Shown piece after piece: positions 54,676 to 64,000 of a stretch of 64,000 nt of DNA. Numbering within the stretch: position 1 is the first letter of the stretch; the number at the start of each line of letters is the position of its first letter. The translations under genes and the position numbers were made by a program. The stretch is from Echinarachnius parma (lineage: Eukaryota > Echinodermata > Echinoidea > Clypeasteroida > Echinarachniidae), in the NCBI GenBank assembly GCA_037951105.1, contig JBAMJV010002924.1, forward strand, positions 124,001-188,000, in the 5' to 3' direction. Under the pieces are notes generated by a model. That model was not told the DNA's origin. It saw nothing but the letters and a program-made list of their open reading frames with translations, and ran no database searches.

Positions 54676-55173
54676 GTGAGTACATATAACATTTGTTTGA
54701 CTGGATGTGTGTTGGTTGTACTTGTGCATGAATCATATAAGCCCGGTTCATCTAGCTTCACATCGTCATTTGAGAAAGAGAAAGGAGCTTATAGTCACTT
54801 TTAATACTTCAGAGATAATCATGTTAATGTTTGAGAACTATGTAGAAACCAAATGTAGCTTTTTCTTATTGTTGATAAATATATATATATCAAAGATTAT
54901 AAATTATTATTATATGAAAATGTGGCTTCACGTAGAGGAAGCTCAATACACAGGATGGTATGCTTTACCCAATTTAGCCCCAAACTTATTTAACCCTAAT
55001 CATTCTCACTCGACGACTTATTTCTTGATCTGTCTGTACGTGTATCAGTAACCAATTTTTAATGAATCTTTATGTTTTTGCTGGGTTGCATTTAACATAA
55101 TGTTCATAATTATTTTGCTATATTCGATAGAACAGTATCCATAACCATGTGTTCTTTTTGTTTGTTACTGCAG

Positions 55174-55276
55174 CAGGGAAGAGCCTGGAGCACAGACTAA
55201 GGTGCACCCAAGGGATGTGACCCAGGACATGATCCCCGACACCATAGCAACCAGCCCAAATAAAACAAAGAAACTG
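55174..55276 (+). CDS. unrecognised gene, coding exon 4, NAGNAG acceptor
   Basis: The acceptor region reads TACTGCAGCAGGGAAG, so splicing may use 55174 or 55177. Both keep frame, changing Asn-Arg to Lys. The donor GTAAGT starts at 55277. It encodes REEPGAQTKVHPRDVTQDM and IPDTIATSPNKTKKL in phase 0 at the end. Confidence 0.82.
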
Positions 55277-56015
55277 GTAAGTAGCAATATAGCCAGTTCG
55301 TGGAACCTGCGCATGCGTGTATTACCGATCTAGACTTCCGGGTCACGCAACTGCAGGTCGATATTCCATTGACACGTGCAATTGAATGCGACTTGTTTGT
55401 TTACATTTTCGAGAGGATTGGGGTGGGGGGGGAAAGTTCAAATTTCATGTACATGTGAGTTCAATTTTCATGTAAACATAATTAAGAACATTAATCTTTT
55501 CCCCTCCAGTATTTTTACTACTTGAATTAAGACCCAATAAATTAAAAGGGATCTACATACTAACAAATGTCTTAGAATTTAACCTCATTGTATTTGTATA
55601 ATACCAATAGAAGCACAAAAGAGTTGTTGGTTTTTTTAAATTCCCCTTTTGTGAAAAAGATATTAACATTTGAACTGGTAAGATATTTAGTTATAGTTAT
55701 ACACTGGAAAGTTGTAACTGTAAAAAGTCATTGTAATTAGATTTTTGCTCATTACATGACTATATGTTATCCATTTATTATAAAAAATGTACACAGATCA
55801 TATTACACATACTGTACTTAACCAACCACTCACCATTTTTGTGCACATGTCAACAAAGTTACTTCATGTGAAATAGCAAGTACATTTACCTTATTTTTAG
55901 TCAATATGTTTAAACTCGTATTAAACAGGTGATAAGCTGTTCTTCTACTGACATATATTAACCAACTCCTGTAATTAGTTATTTTAATGTTGATGTTTCA
56001 TTGGTTTGTATCTTC
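55277..56015 (+). other. intron, no element recognised
   Basis: Ordinary AT-rich intron sequence ahead of the ATC/CAC repeat tract. Confidence 0.5.
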
Positions 56016-56019
56016 ACCC

Positions 56020-56905
56020 TCCTCACCATCATCACCACCGGCCACCACCATCATCATCATCGTCATCATCTTCATCCTCATCACCATCATCATCATTGCA
56101 TCACGGTCACCATCCTCATCATCACCACCACCATCACCACCACCACAATCTTCATCCTCATCACCATAATCATATACTCATCGCCATCACCATCATCACC
56201 ACCACCATCATCATCTTCATCATCATCAACATCATCATCATCATCATTGCATCACGGTCACCATCTTCATCATCACCACCACCATCATCTTCATCCTTAT
56301 CACCATAATCATCACCATCATCGCCACCACCATCATCATCTTCATACTCATCATCATCATTGCATCACGGTCACCATCTTCATCATCATCACCACCACCA
56401 CCACCACCATCATCATCCTAATCACCATCATCATGAACATCATCTTCATCATCATATCACCATCATCACTACCACCATCATCATCACCATCATCACTACC
56501 ACCATCATCATCATCGTTGCATCACGGTCACCATCTTCATCATCATCACCATCATCATCCATCCTAATCACCATCATCATCAACATCATCTTCATCCTCA
56601 TCACCATCATCATCATTGCATCACGTCACCATCTTCATCATCACCATCATCATCCTAATCACCATCATCAACATCATCTTCATCCTCATCACCATCACCA
56701 TCATCACCATTGCATCACGGTCACCATCTTCATCATCCGACCACCATTGTCACTACCACCATCATCATCATCATTGCGTCACGTCACCATCTTCATCATC
56801 ATCACCATATGATATCCTAATCACCATCATCATCAACATCATCCTCATCACCATCATTGCATCATGGTCACCATCGTCATCATCACCATCATAATCATCC
56901 TTCAT
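56020..56905. repeat. 890-bp ATC/ACC trinucleotide tract with higher-order unit
   Basis: Imperfect CAT/CAC triplets with a recurring longer phrase, TTGCATCACGGTCACCATC (about nine occurrences), which gives a second-order periodicity of roughly 70-130 bp. It yields His-, Ser- and Ile-rich apparent frames in three frames and is intronic. Confidence 0.93.
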
Positions 56906-58083
56906 AATTCTTCATGCCGACATGTCAGTCATAATAAACCTAAGTAGAGAACATGAATGTGCTGAATATAATATAAAAAGGTTTATTTTTTATGTTTACT
57001 TCTCCAATGTTATTCATGAACTTAAATTTGATTTTCAAATGAAACAAGTACGTACACGCATCGATGTTTATCTGGTTAGTTTACGAGTATGTAAGTACTA
57101 ATAAGCCTATGATATTAATTTCATCCATGATAAAATGCCTTACTAAGAGTTCTGATGTTGGCGGAGGCATAAAAACTGTGAACAAGAACGTTGTATGTTT
57201 AAATCGATCGTTGCAAAAAGCTGGACATTAAACATAACAATTGCTGAATATGTAAAGTTTGTCTTGCCCCATGTTGTATCAGTTTGTACTTTGTTGGTAT
57301 TATATTGACAAATTTATATTGAAAACACTGAAATATGGTTTACTTTTTACAATTACCCGGTAAAGATTAAACTATGTGTTTGTACTACATTTTTATTCTG
57401 ACATCTGGAACATATATATACAAACATTTTCAAGGAGTGATCAATACACATGCAGTACTAGTATTCAAAGTTATGTATGAAGGTATCAAATGTTCAACCT
57501 TCTCAAGATTGACAATATACATGTCAAGGTACCGTACTACGAGCCGGGTCGCGACCGTGCTGTGCCATACACTCCGTGAAGTATGTTAATAGAATATTGA
57601 CCTATGACCTGTGACGTCACTCACGCTCCATGGTCTAATTACGAACTGGCTTATTAGAAGGAAGATTGTCACCCCTAAAATACATCTATAGGGAATTTGT
57701 GCATTCAACTCCCCAAACCCTACATTTGCAAAGAGTTCAATGCCAAACACATTTTAGAGTGCTATTTTCAGTGGTATACAGTTAAGTATAAACAGCTAGA
57801 GCCCCCCCCCCCCCCCCCACCCCCCAAACAATATACAAAATGTAAAGCAAATTTAAAAAATGTTTTTAGCACATAGTATAGACAAGTTTCCACTATAAAT
57901 CCAATAAAGATTACTTACATTCCGGAATAGCATGCATTCTTCTTTGATTCCAACCCAAATATTGTTGTGACCTACATGTATCCTGAATGGGTGAAGGATT
58001 TCTTGGACTGCAATATTAAATGTATGTCACTTGCAAGTTGATATTACTTTCGAATTGAATAAGATAAAGAATCGGTCATTGTA
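56906..58083 (+). other. intron, C run at about 57802
   Basis: Long intron segment with a C run (57802-57819) and no recognised element. Confidence 0.5.
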
Positions 58084-58513
58084 CAGTCAAACCCCTCCTA
58101 GCGGTCACGAGCCTATAGCAGCCAACCTATCTATAGTGGCCACCAAAAGACATCCCCTGCAAAGAAAAACTATGTTATGAAGCCTGTTTATAGAGATCAA
58201 CTTTCTGTAGTGGCCACTATTTTTGTTTACCTTTGGTGGTCACCAGTGTTGTATCCGAGTCCACCCAATCCGAGTCTGAGTCTGAGTCCGAGTCCAGACT
58301 TTTAAAACAAATTATTTAATTTTACATTTATTCCTTTTCTTTACCAAAGAAAAGGATTGAAAGGAATACAGACAAACATGCAGTCAAACATTGACCGGCC
58401 TCGAGCTGGACTCGGCCCGAGTCATCGAGTCCGCGACCTTCGAGGCCGAGTCTGAGGCCGAGGCCGGCCTCGAGTCATCCACCACTGGTGATCACTATAT
58501 CAAAGTTTGACAG
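58084..58513. mobile_element. Tc1/mariner-like MITE, family A, interrupted copy
   Basis: Left end CAGTCAAACCCCTCC after TA (58082-58083), right end AAGTTTGACAG. The interior has TATAGTGGCCACCAAAAG and GTGGTCAC as in 9334-9512. It is split at 58244 by a hAT-type element. Confidence 0.72.
58244..58487. mobile_element. hAT-type MITE nested in the MITE above
   Basis: Ends CAGTGTTGTATCCGAGTC and TCATCCACCACTG. Flanks are GTGGTCAC (58236-58243) and GTGATCAC (58488-58495), an 8-bp duplication with one change. Its interior is rich in CCGAGTC and its inverse GACTCGG. Confidence 0.82.
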
Positions 58514-58602
58514 TTTTGTAAATACCGCTCCAACAACAAATCAACATGGAGTGCTAATGCTGTTGCCATGATCTTACAACACAGGACCCTGATGTGTACA
58601 AG

Positions 58603-58970
58603 TATATCGTCGCTGGGCTGTTAAAACCTCCTATCTCAAAAAAACATTCTTATTTCAACAAATTATGTGCGTAGGCTATGTTATATGAACTTAAGACTAT
58701 GTTTGATAATCAATTCGATATGAAATGGTTGAAATGCACGAAAAATAATTTGGAAGGCGGGAAATTGAGTTACGAGGTTTTCGAACTAAATCCTAAAAGG
58801 AGATACGAGGTTTTCAAAAAGATGAATTGTGGTTATTACTTATTAGAAAAAGAAAAAAAACTCATGTGGTTATTAGAAGATGAATTACACATTAAACTTC
58901 ACATTTATAAAAAAAAAAAAATTTCACCAAAATTTGAGATACGAGGTTTTAACAGCCCAGCGACGATATA
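58603..58970. mobile_element. MITE with 36-bp inverted ends in intron 4
   Basis: TATATCGTCGCTGGGCTGTT followed by AAAACCTC at the left is inverted at the right end (AACAGCCCAGCGACGATATA). A 120-codon frame that begins inside it and reads into the next exon is an artefact. The element ends 53 bp before the next acceptor. Confidence 0.85.
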
Positions 58971-59023
58971 TCTTTTATTGGTTTCGATATTATTATTATT
59001 TTTTATTTTGATCATATTTGCAG

Positions 59024-59136
59024 AAGAAGAAGGAGTCCAGTTACCAGACACCAACAGGGGGGCGTCCCTACACCCATCCTGCCCGGTCTCCACCCCCCAC
59101 CACCAGACGCACACTGCCTCAGGACTTTGATGACGG
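59024..59136 (+). CDS. unrecognised gene, coding exon 5
   Basis: The acceptor TTTGCAG ends at 59023 and the donor GTAAGC starts at 59137. Phase 0 in, phase 2 out. It encodes KKKESSYQTPTGGRPYTH, then PARSPPPTTRRTLP and QDFDDG: a basic, Pro-rich, disordered-looking segment with a possible SH3- or WW-type PPP motif. Confidence 0.85.
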
Positions 59137-59922
59137 GTAAGCCAAGGCTCGAAATTTGCACAAACCCGCTGGCCCAGGGCCACCAGAAATTAGCTTCTGG
59201 CCACTACAATTTTCGGAAGTCAAATTTTACTTTTTTTGCCTGAGCAACCATATAAAAATAAAATCTAGCGTTTTTCTTTGTTTTGGCCACAACACTGCCA
59301 TTAAAAAAAATATATATATATATAATTTTCAACTTTTCCTACATAAAGGTTGTCAAATGTGTTGAAAAATGGGTCACTTGTGTATGTTCCTATTAATTTA
59401 TTCTAGATGCAACAGAAAACAGAAGCCCACTATAATATTATAGGAGCACTTCTAGCTGGCATAGATTTGCATGAAATTTCTTGGGGAGGGACGACTAAAT
59501 AAATCCCCCCCCCCCCCCCCCCCACAAATAAAAATGTACTTGTTACAGATCTATCCCATTAACTGTCTTTGGTAGAAATTCACAAGCAAGAACACTTATT
59601 TGCCAAATGTTGAAATAAAAATGTCCGTGTAGCGGAAGCATTTCTCTAGAGTATAGCTCTGGTTGAACAATTTTCTAAGAAAATTTAGTGTTCCAAATCA
59701 AATAACTTTTATTTAATATTTGTTTTAATAGTGTAACTCATGTACATGTATATGCAGTGGGTAACTCAGTAATGAAAGAGAACTTTAACAACATCATCAT
59801 GTCTCATGCTTCTATAAATAAGATACAAAGTGAAGGTACACAGATTTGTTCATTTTTCCAGATGATATTGGCCAGTTTTGATGAGGTTTCTAATTTCCTT
59901 TTAAACAATTTCCTTCAAACAG
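59137..59922 (+). other. intron, C run at about 59505
   Basis: AT-rich intron with a TA dinucleotide run (59308-59322) and a C run (59505-59523). No element recognised. Confidence 0.5.
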
Positions 59923-59988
59923 AATTGCCCAGCTCCTACAGTTACCAAGGGATGTTCTTCTTGAGATCTTAGAACACACCAAGGAGAG
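59923..59988 (+). CDS. unrecognised gene, coding exon 6
   Basis: 66 nt, acceptor AAACAG ending at 59922, donor GTGAGA at 59989. Phase 2 in and phase 2 out. It encodes IAQLLQLPRDVLLEILEHTK, a probable amphipathic helix continuing into the next exon (DLYDKSKVSMLLEQLM). Confidence 0.82.
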
Positions 59989-60410
59989 GTGAGAAGATAA
60001 CTGTTAATTGTTCTTCATTTCTTTTTATACTACATGTAATTCATTGGTACGTGTATTTAATGCAGTTGTTCTGTTAACCTAAACTAAAAATAACTTTAGA
60101 TACTGTTAAATAAATGTAATATTTTTTAAAATTTCCTTAAAAAAAATAAACTCTGTATACGTTTGTAAAGTATATCTCCATTTTTTAAAGGCTTGGTACT
60201 TGCATTTGGAATAACATGAGTTTCGAATTTCCACATCAATTTGCCTTGATTATTTCAGCCTGGGCCTGGTTTTTATCCTAAATGTTATTTTTATATAGTT
60301 GAAATGAAAAATTAAATCATGTAATCTTATATTCACATGGAAACAAACTGTACATACTGTATATGTAAAATGTCACTCTTGTTTGTTAATGTTTTCCCCA
60401 CTATAAGTTA

Positions 60411-60434
60411 CATGATAATAATAATGATAATAAT

Positions 60435-60474
<40 letters not shown>

Positions 60475-60496
60475 CATAATCATCATAATCATAATC

Positions 60497-60531
<35 letters not shown>

Positions 60532-60650
60532 CATAATCATAATCATAATGATAATGATAATGATAATGATAATGATAATCATGATAATAATGATAATAAT
60601 GATAAAAATAATAAAAAATTATAATGATAATGATACTAATAATAATAATT
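60411..60650. repeat. GATAAT microsatellite in intron
   Basis: Alternating GATAAT and CATAAT units, ending about 12 bp before the polypyrimidine tract of the next acceptor. Confidence 0.93.
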
Positions 60651-60662
60651 TGTTTTCCACAG

Positions 60663-61099
60663 TGACCTGTATGACAAGAGCAAGGTGTCCATGCTGCTTG
60701 AGCAGCTCATGCCTCTCATCCGGTTTGAGAAGGACGATCTCCCCCTCCACTACCCCCCTGGGCCTCCTCCCATATCCCCCGTCAGCCTCCAGTTCTCCAC
60801 CCGCACCTCTGTCCCCGCCCCTCCAGCCCCCCTCCACTCCAGTGGGATCCTCCGCCAGAAGAAAGTCACACTGTTGGACGGTCGGCAGAGGAGGGCGGAG
60901 CCTCTGAGAGCCCCGCCCCCGACGCGGGGTGTGCCGTTCTTCCTGGATGAGAGTGCGATGTCGGGGATCACGTCGTCTGAGTACACGCGCCGGGAGAGGC
61001 CGGAGCAAGGCGGGGAGGAAGACAGGATGACCATCATGCCGACACCGACAGTAGCCTCTGAGGAAGTCATCAAGCACAAGTCAATCGCAACCCTGCGAG
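60663..61099 (+). CDS. unrecognised gene, coding exon 7
   Basis: The largest exon, 437 nt. The acceptor TTCCACAG ends at 60662 and the donor is a rather weak GAG|GTTCGT at 61100. Phase 2 in, phase 1 out. It continues the helical segment (SDLYDKSKVSMLLEQLMPLI), then a Pro-rich tract (LHYPPGPPPISP), VTLLDGRQRRAEP, GVPFFLDESAMSGI and TIMPTPTVASEEVIKHKSIA. GC content is much higher than in the surroundings, as expected for a coding exon. Confidence 0.88.
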
Positions 61100-61395
61100 G
61101 TTCGTCAATTTCGAAAATACTCATGCTGGGTCTATAGAGAATGCATGTTATACCAACATCAAATACTCTTGAAAGGTTTGATAAGTGGGGGAATAACTGA
61201 GTAATTTGATTGGCTTTTCTTTAAATGTCTCTGCCAAGAATCTTGCACCATTACACTCAGGGCCAGGACCCAAGACCCATAAAATGTCAAAATTATTTAC
61301 CTTTTGTTTACCTGAACCTGTTTGAAAAACACCCGATAGATTTGATTGGCTTTCCTTAAAAAAGTTAATTCATATTTTTCAACCTCTCTTTTCAG

Positions 61396-62129
61396 GAGGA
61401 CCAACTGATACATCCAAGCATAAAATAACCCCAGTTTCTGCTAAGAGTCTGCCGCAATTACAAGCCGATGTCAGGTTAACCATTAACCCTTAAACGATAT
61501 ACCTTTCATATGCCCAGCATGAATACAAGGTGCTTTATGGAATCATTTTTTAAAATTGTATCTTCTCTACCTAGCTTCCTTGTTTTCAGGATAACCAATT
61601 GATACTTCTAAGCGTACAGTACCATCAGTGTATGCTAAGAGTCTGCCTGCGTATTAAGAAGATAACGGGCTAAACCAGTTCCTTAAAACTATACCTTTTA
61701 TTTCCCCAATAATTGATGTTATATAAACTAGACATGTTACATATCATCTTTTCTCCCTTCTTTTATTTCAGGAGGACCAACTAAAAACTCTAATCATAAG
61801 ATTACCCCAGTCTACTGTTATAACAAGCAGATGCTAGCTTATATCCAGACCCTTCAACTATTTAGCTTTTATGTGCCAAGTCCAAATACAAGGTGTTATA
61901 ATTATGACATTGAAATGTTAATTTCATCTTTTCTCCCTTCTTTTATTTCAGGGGGACCAACTAAAAACTCTGAATCGTAAGATTACCCCAGTCTACTGTT
62001 ATAACAAGCAGATGCTAGCTTAACCAGACCCTTCTTGACTATTTAGCTTTCATATGCCAAGCCCGAATACAAGGTGTTATATGACATAGAAATGTTAAAT
62101 ACCATCTTTTCTGCCTCCTTTTATTGCAG
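61396..62129 (+). pseudogene. four decayed tandem copies of coding exon 8
   Basis: Copies begin after TTTCAG at 61396, 61590, 61772 and 61952, then the intact exon at 62130: spacing 194, 182, 180 and 178 bp. Each preserves acceptor and the GGACCAACTRAWAACTC start. Each then loses frame (stops, indels) and lacks the donor at the right place. The first is open for about 33 codons. Confidence 0.92.
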
Positions 62130-62258
62130 GAGGACCAACTGAAAACTCCAAGCGTAAGATTACTTCAGTCTCTGCCAAGGGTCTTCCACCGTTACAGGCC
62201 GGGGTCAGGCTTACCAGACCTTTCAACTACACCACTCAGGCCTTCGACCTGGCTCTCA
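62130..62258 (+). CDS. unrecognised gene, coding exon 8
   Basis: The acceptor ATTGCAG ends at 62129 and the donor GTAAGT starts at 62259. Phase 1 in and phase 1 out. It encodes GGPTENSKRKITSVSAKGLP, PLQAGVRLTRPFNYTTQAF and DLALS. It is the last and only complete member of a five-copy tandem exon series. Confidence 0.88.
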
Positions 62259-62569
62259 GTAAGTTTATTGATTTAGTATGATTATTTATTGGAATCTAGT
62301 TATTTGATTACTATTTATACCTGCTTCTGTATGCATCTTATATTTGTATTACCATTATGATTGACTATACCACAAGTACAGCATACCACCACAAAAGTAT
62401 ATTTTTGTTTGGCCCATACACTCAAATTCCTTTAGAGTTCTGCACAAAATGTGAAGGTTAAGAGTTAAATAATTTGCTATCATTTTTTAACAGATTGTTG
62501 AATTATAAGAAAATATGTCTATTAGCATAAAGACATCATTATAGCATTCAATTTTACTTGAGTATGTAC

Positions 62570-62672
62570 CATGGGCGTCGATACTTACGTAATACCCATT
62601 CATCAGGGGGGGATGGATGAATGGATCATCCCCCCCTAATCAATGGGTATCAATGACAGATCGACGCCCATG
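62570..62672. mobile_element. CATGGGCGTCGAT MITE, copy 2, exact 8-bp target duplication
   Basis: 103-bp near-palindrome with ends CATGGGCGTCGAT and ATCGACGCCCATG, flanked by GTATGTAC at 62562-62569 and 62673-62680. Same element as 20842-20941. An 8-bp duplication and CA..TG ends fit hAT. Confidence 0.95.
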
Positions 62673-63078
62673 GTATGTACTTTAAAAATCATGTTTTTTC
62701 AAAGATGTTCATTTTGTTCATATACCGGAAGGTGAATTTCCTGTGAAGCAGTCATCTAAATGCAGTATTTGGGTAGCATTGAATCTTCCATATATAAACT
62801 CACTCAATACCATTTGATTTTGGTTTAACATACACTTTCCAAGTCCAGCTGAATTATTTTGCTAACCATTACAAATTAAATGCAATCAGGTATTAACTTT
62901 TCTACTCATAAAAAAAGATGTAATTATGAAAACCCTAAGATAACATTAACTTGGACAAAGAAACACAGTTATTAAAAAGCATGGGCTTGATCAGAGTGTA
63001 AAAGTTGCAAGCTAGGTTTTGTATTATTTTGCTTTTTTGGAAGTTTAACATATTTGATTTTTGATTTTTTTTGTACAG

Positions 63079-63293
63079 GTCCGTTGTCCACCCCAGACTA
63101 CCAGGAGTCCGAGAAGCCTTCCAGTGCGTACTCCGGCCGGGCGTCCACCGTCTACGTTACCGTGCCAACGCTCATGTCAGACCACACCCCTCCCGTCACC
63201 CCCGCCAGTCACGAGCGCACTCCCATACCTCCCATCACCAGGCAGAGCTCCGCCCGATACTCAAACATCTCCTCCGCACCAAGCGATGACTTT
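63079..63293 (+). CDS. unrecognised gene, coding exon 9, gene continues off the window
   Basis: The acceptor TTGTACAG ends at 63078 and the donor TTT|GTGAGT starts at 63294. Phase 1 in, phase 0 out. It encodes SPLSTPDYQESEKPSSAYSG, then RASTVYVTVPTLMSDH, TPPVTPASHERTPIPPITRQ and SSARYSNISSAPSDDF: Ser/Thr-Pro-rich, many TP/SP sites, likely disordered and phosphorylated. Confidence 0.85.
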
Positions 63294-63344
63294 GTGAGTA
63301 CAATACTTCTTGAACTGTTTGACATCTATTATATTAATAGGGTA

Positions 63345-63550
63345 AGCTTCATCCCGGAATTTAGGGTCGGGCGCGCCTCCCCCCAAGATTTTGGCGACTC
63401 CCCGACCGTCGAGATCAAAGGGTATACGTTTTGCAGAGGATGTAGAGGCATTCTCGAGTCGCCCCGCCCCCTGGTTGTCGTCAAGATCGAAGAAAAGGTG
63501 GCCTGCACAACGTTCATTGCCTATTGCCCCCAAGCATTGACTAACGATTT
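63345..63550. other. GC-rich intronic block of unknown nature
   Basis: Unlike the surrounding intron it is GC-rich, with open frames on both strands. It lies between the exon 9 donor and a TTAA element. It resembles the mobile G/C-run tracts elsewhere more than an exon: no acceptor fits exon 9 phase. Confidence 0.4.
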
Positions 63551-63560
63551 ACCACCTTAA

Positions 63561-64000
63561 AGGGATAGTTGAGTTCTGGTAAGGAGAGTACAGTTTTAGT
63601 GAAACTGAATTTTAGTAACCAAAAACTGCATCTTTACATTTCAAACTAATAGTTATAACTAGAAAGGAACACAAAATTACAAATGATGTAGTAAAGATCA
63701 TGTTATCATTCAAAAAGAGCCGTTAAAACGTAAGAGGGCGCTCTCTAAACACTCATCGGTTTCAACCATTTTGAATAAAATATTGTGCATGTGATGCTTT
63801 GTTGAAATAGTGATTAGATAGAGAAATAACCAACAACTATTTAAATACCTATTTTTTTACTTTTTGAAAAGAGGAAGCATTTTCTTGAATTTTTAACGGC
63901 TGGTTCAAAATTCTCTAATAAACCCGGGGCCCCGGGTTTATTACAAATTGTTATATTTATGGATATTTCAGCCGTTTCTGAACCGATTTTGATCAAACAA
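63561..64000. mobile_element. AGGG..TTTTGG family MITE, copy 3, cut by window end
   Basis: After TTAA (63557-63560) it starts AGGGATAGTTGAGTTCTGGTA and continues with CAAACTAATAGTTATAACT and GAGGGCGCTCTCTAAA, then CCGTTTCTGAACCGATTTTG, as in 35816-36348. Confidence 0.82.

Noticed and set aside
55987..56894. His-rich and Ser-rich proteins up to 188 residues
   Set aside because: Frames across the ATC/ACC tract in an intron. Open in several frames only because the repeat lacks stops.
58678..59130. 150-residue open frame leading into coding exon 5
   Set aside because: It begins inside a MITE with 36-bp inverted ends and crosses a good acceptor in the wrong frame for the real exon.
60337..60624. 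Asn/Asp/His-rich frame
   Set aside because: By-product of the GATAAT microsatellite.
63294..63560. Extension of coding exon 9 as a long terminal exon
   Set aside because: The exon has a strong GTGAGT donor at 63294. The extension crosses AT-rich intron and a GC block with open frames on both strands, then a MITE.

Overview
This is a eukaryotic, animal window, roughly one third GC, with GT-AG introns, calcium-binding EGF exons, a sialyltransferase of the alpha-2,8 (ST8Sia) type, SINEs, LINEs and many short DNA transposons. A retroelement whose integrase C-terminus precedes reverse transcriptase and RNase H resembles the Gmr1-like Ty3/gypsy group reported from deuterostomes. Together these suggest a marine invertebrate deuterostome such as an echinoderm, hemichordate or lancelet. 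The species itself is inferred, not proven.

Layout. (1) 1-7338, plus strand: the 3' end of a hemicentin/fibulin-like extracellular matrix gene, with five calcium-binding EGF exons, one atypical Cys-rich exon and two exons of the fibulin-type C-terminal module, all in compatible phase. (2) 7.3-19 kb: repeat-rich intergenic DNA with a 12-copy 53-bp minisatellite, terminal-inverted-repeat elements, a 1.5-kb palindrome, a broken Gmr1-like pol on the minus strand, and a TTAA-flanked foldback. (3) 19.0-24.2 kb, minus strand: a two-exon ST8Sia-like gene that lacks an ATG at the expected start. Its upstream flank is separated by 6 kb of nested LINE and DNA-transposon insertions. (4) 25-31 kb: that nest, including a 3.7-kb inverted-repeat element carrying ten scattered copies of a 15-bp motif, GTTRCCTACGAATAC. 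(5) 31-39.5 kb: palindromes, short transposons and a LINE 3' end. (6) 39.5-41.3 kb, plus strand: an inverted duplicate of the sialyltransferase first exon, with an ATG but with one conserved Cys changed and no second exon in view. (7) 41.5-43.6 kb, minus strand: an isolated exon with an Sp-family Sp box, split by a DNA transposon. (8) 44-49 kb: four layers of nested mobile elements. (9) 50.5 kb to the window end, plus strand: the 5' part of a gene for an unrecognised Pro/Ser-rich, probably largely disordered protein of at least 500 residues, with nine coding exons in consistent phase.

Two patterns stand out. First, many exons of both large genes are followed or preceded by decaying tandem copies of an exon half plus its splice site. 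The hemicentin/fibulin stop codon is itself inside such a tandem unit. Second, DNA transposons can be dated relative to each other because target duplications (TTAA, TA and 8 bp) are still readable, giving several explicit nesting orders.
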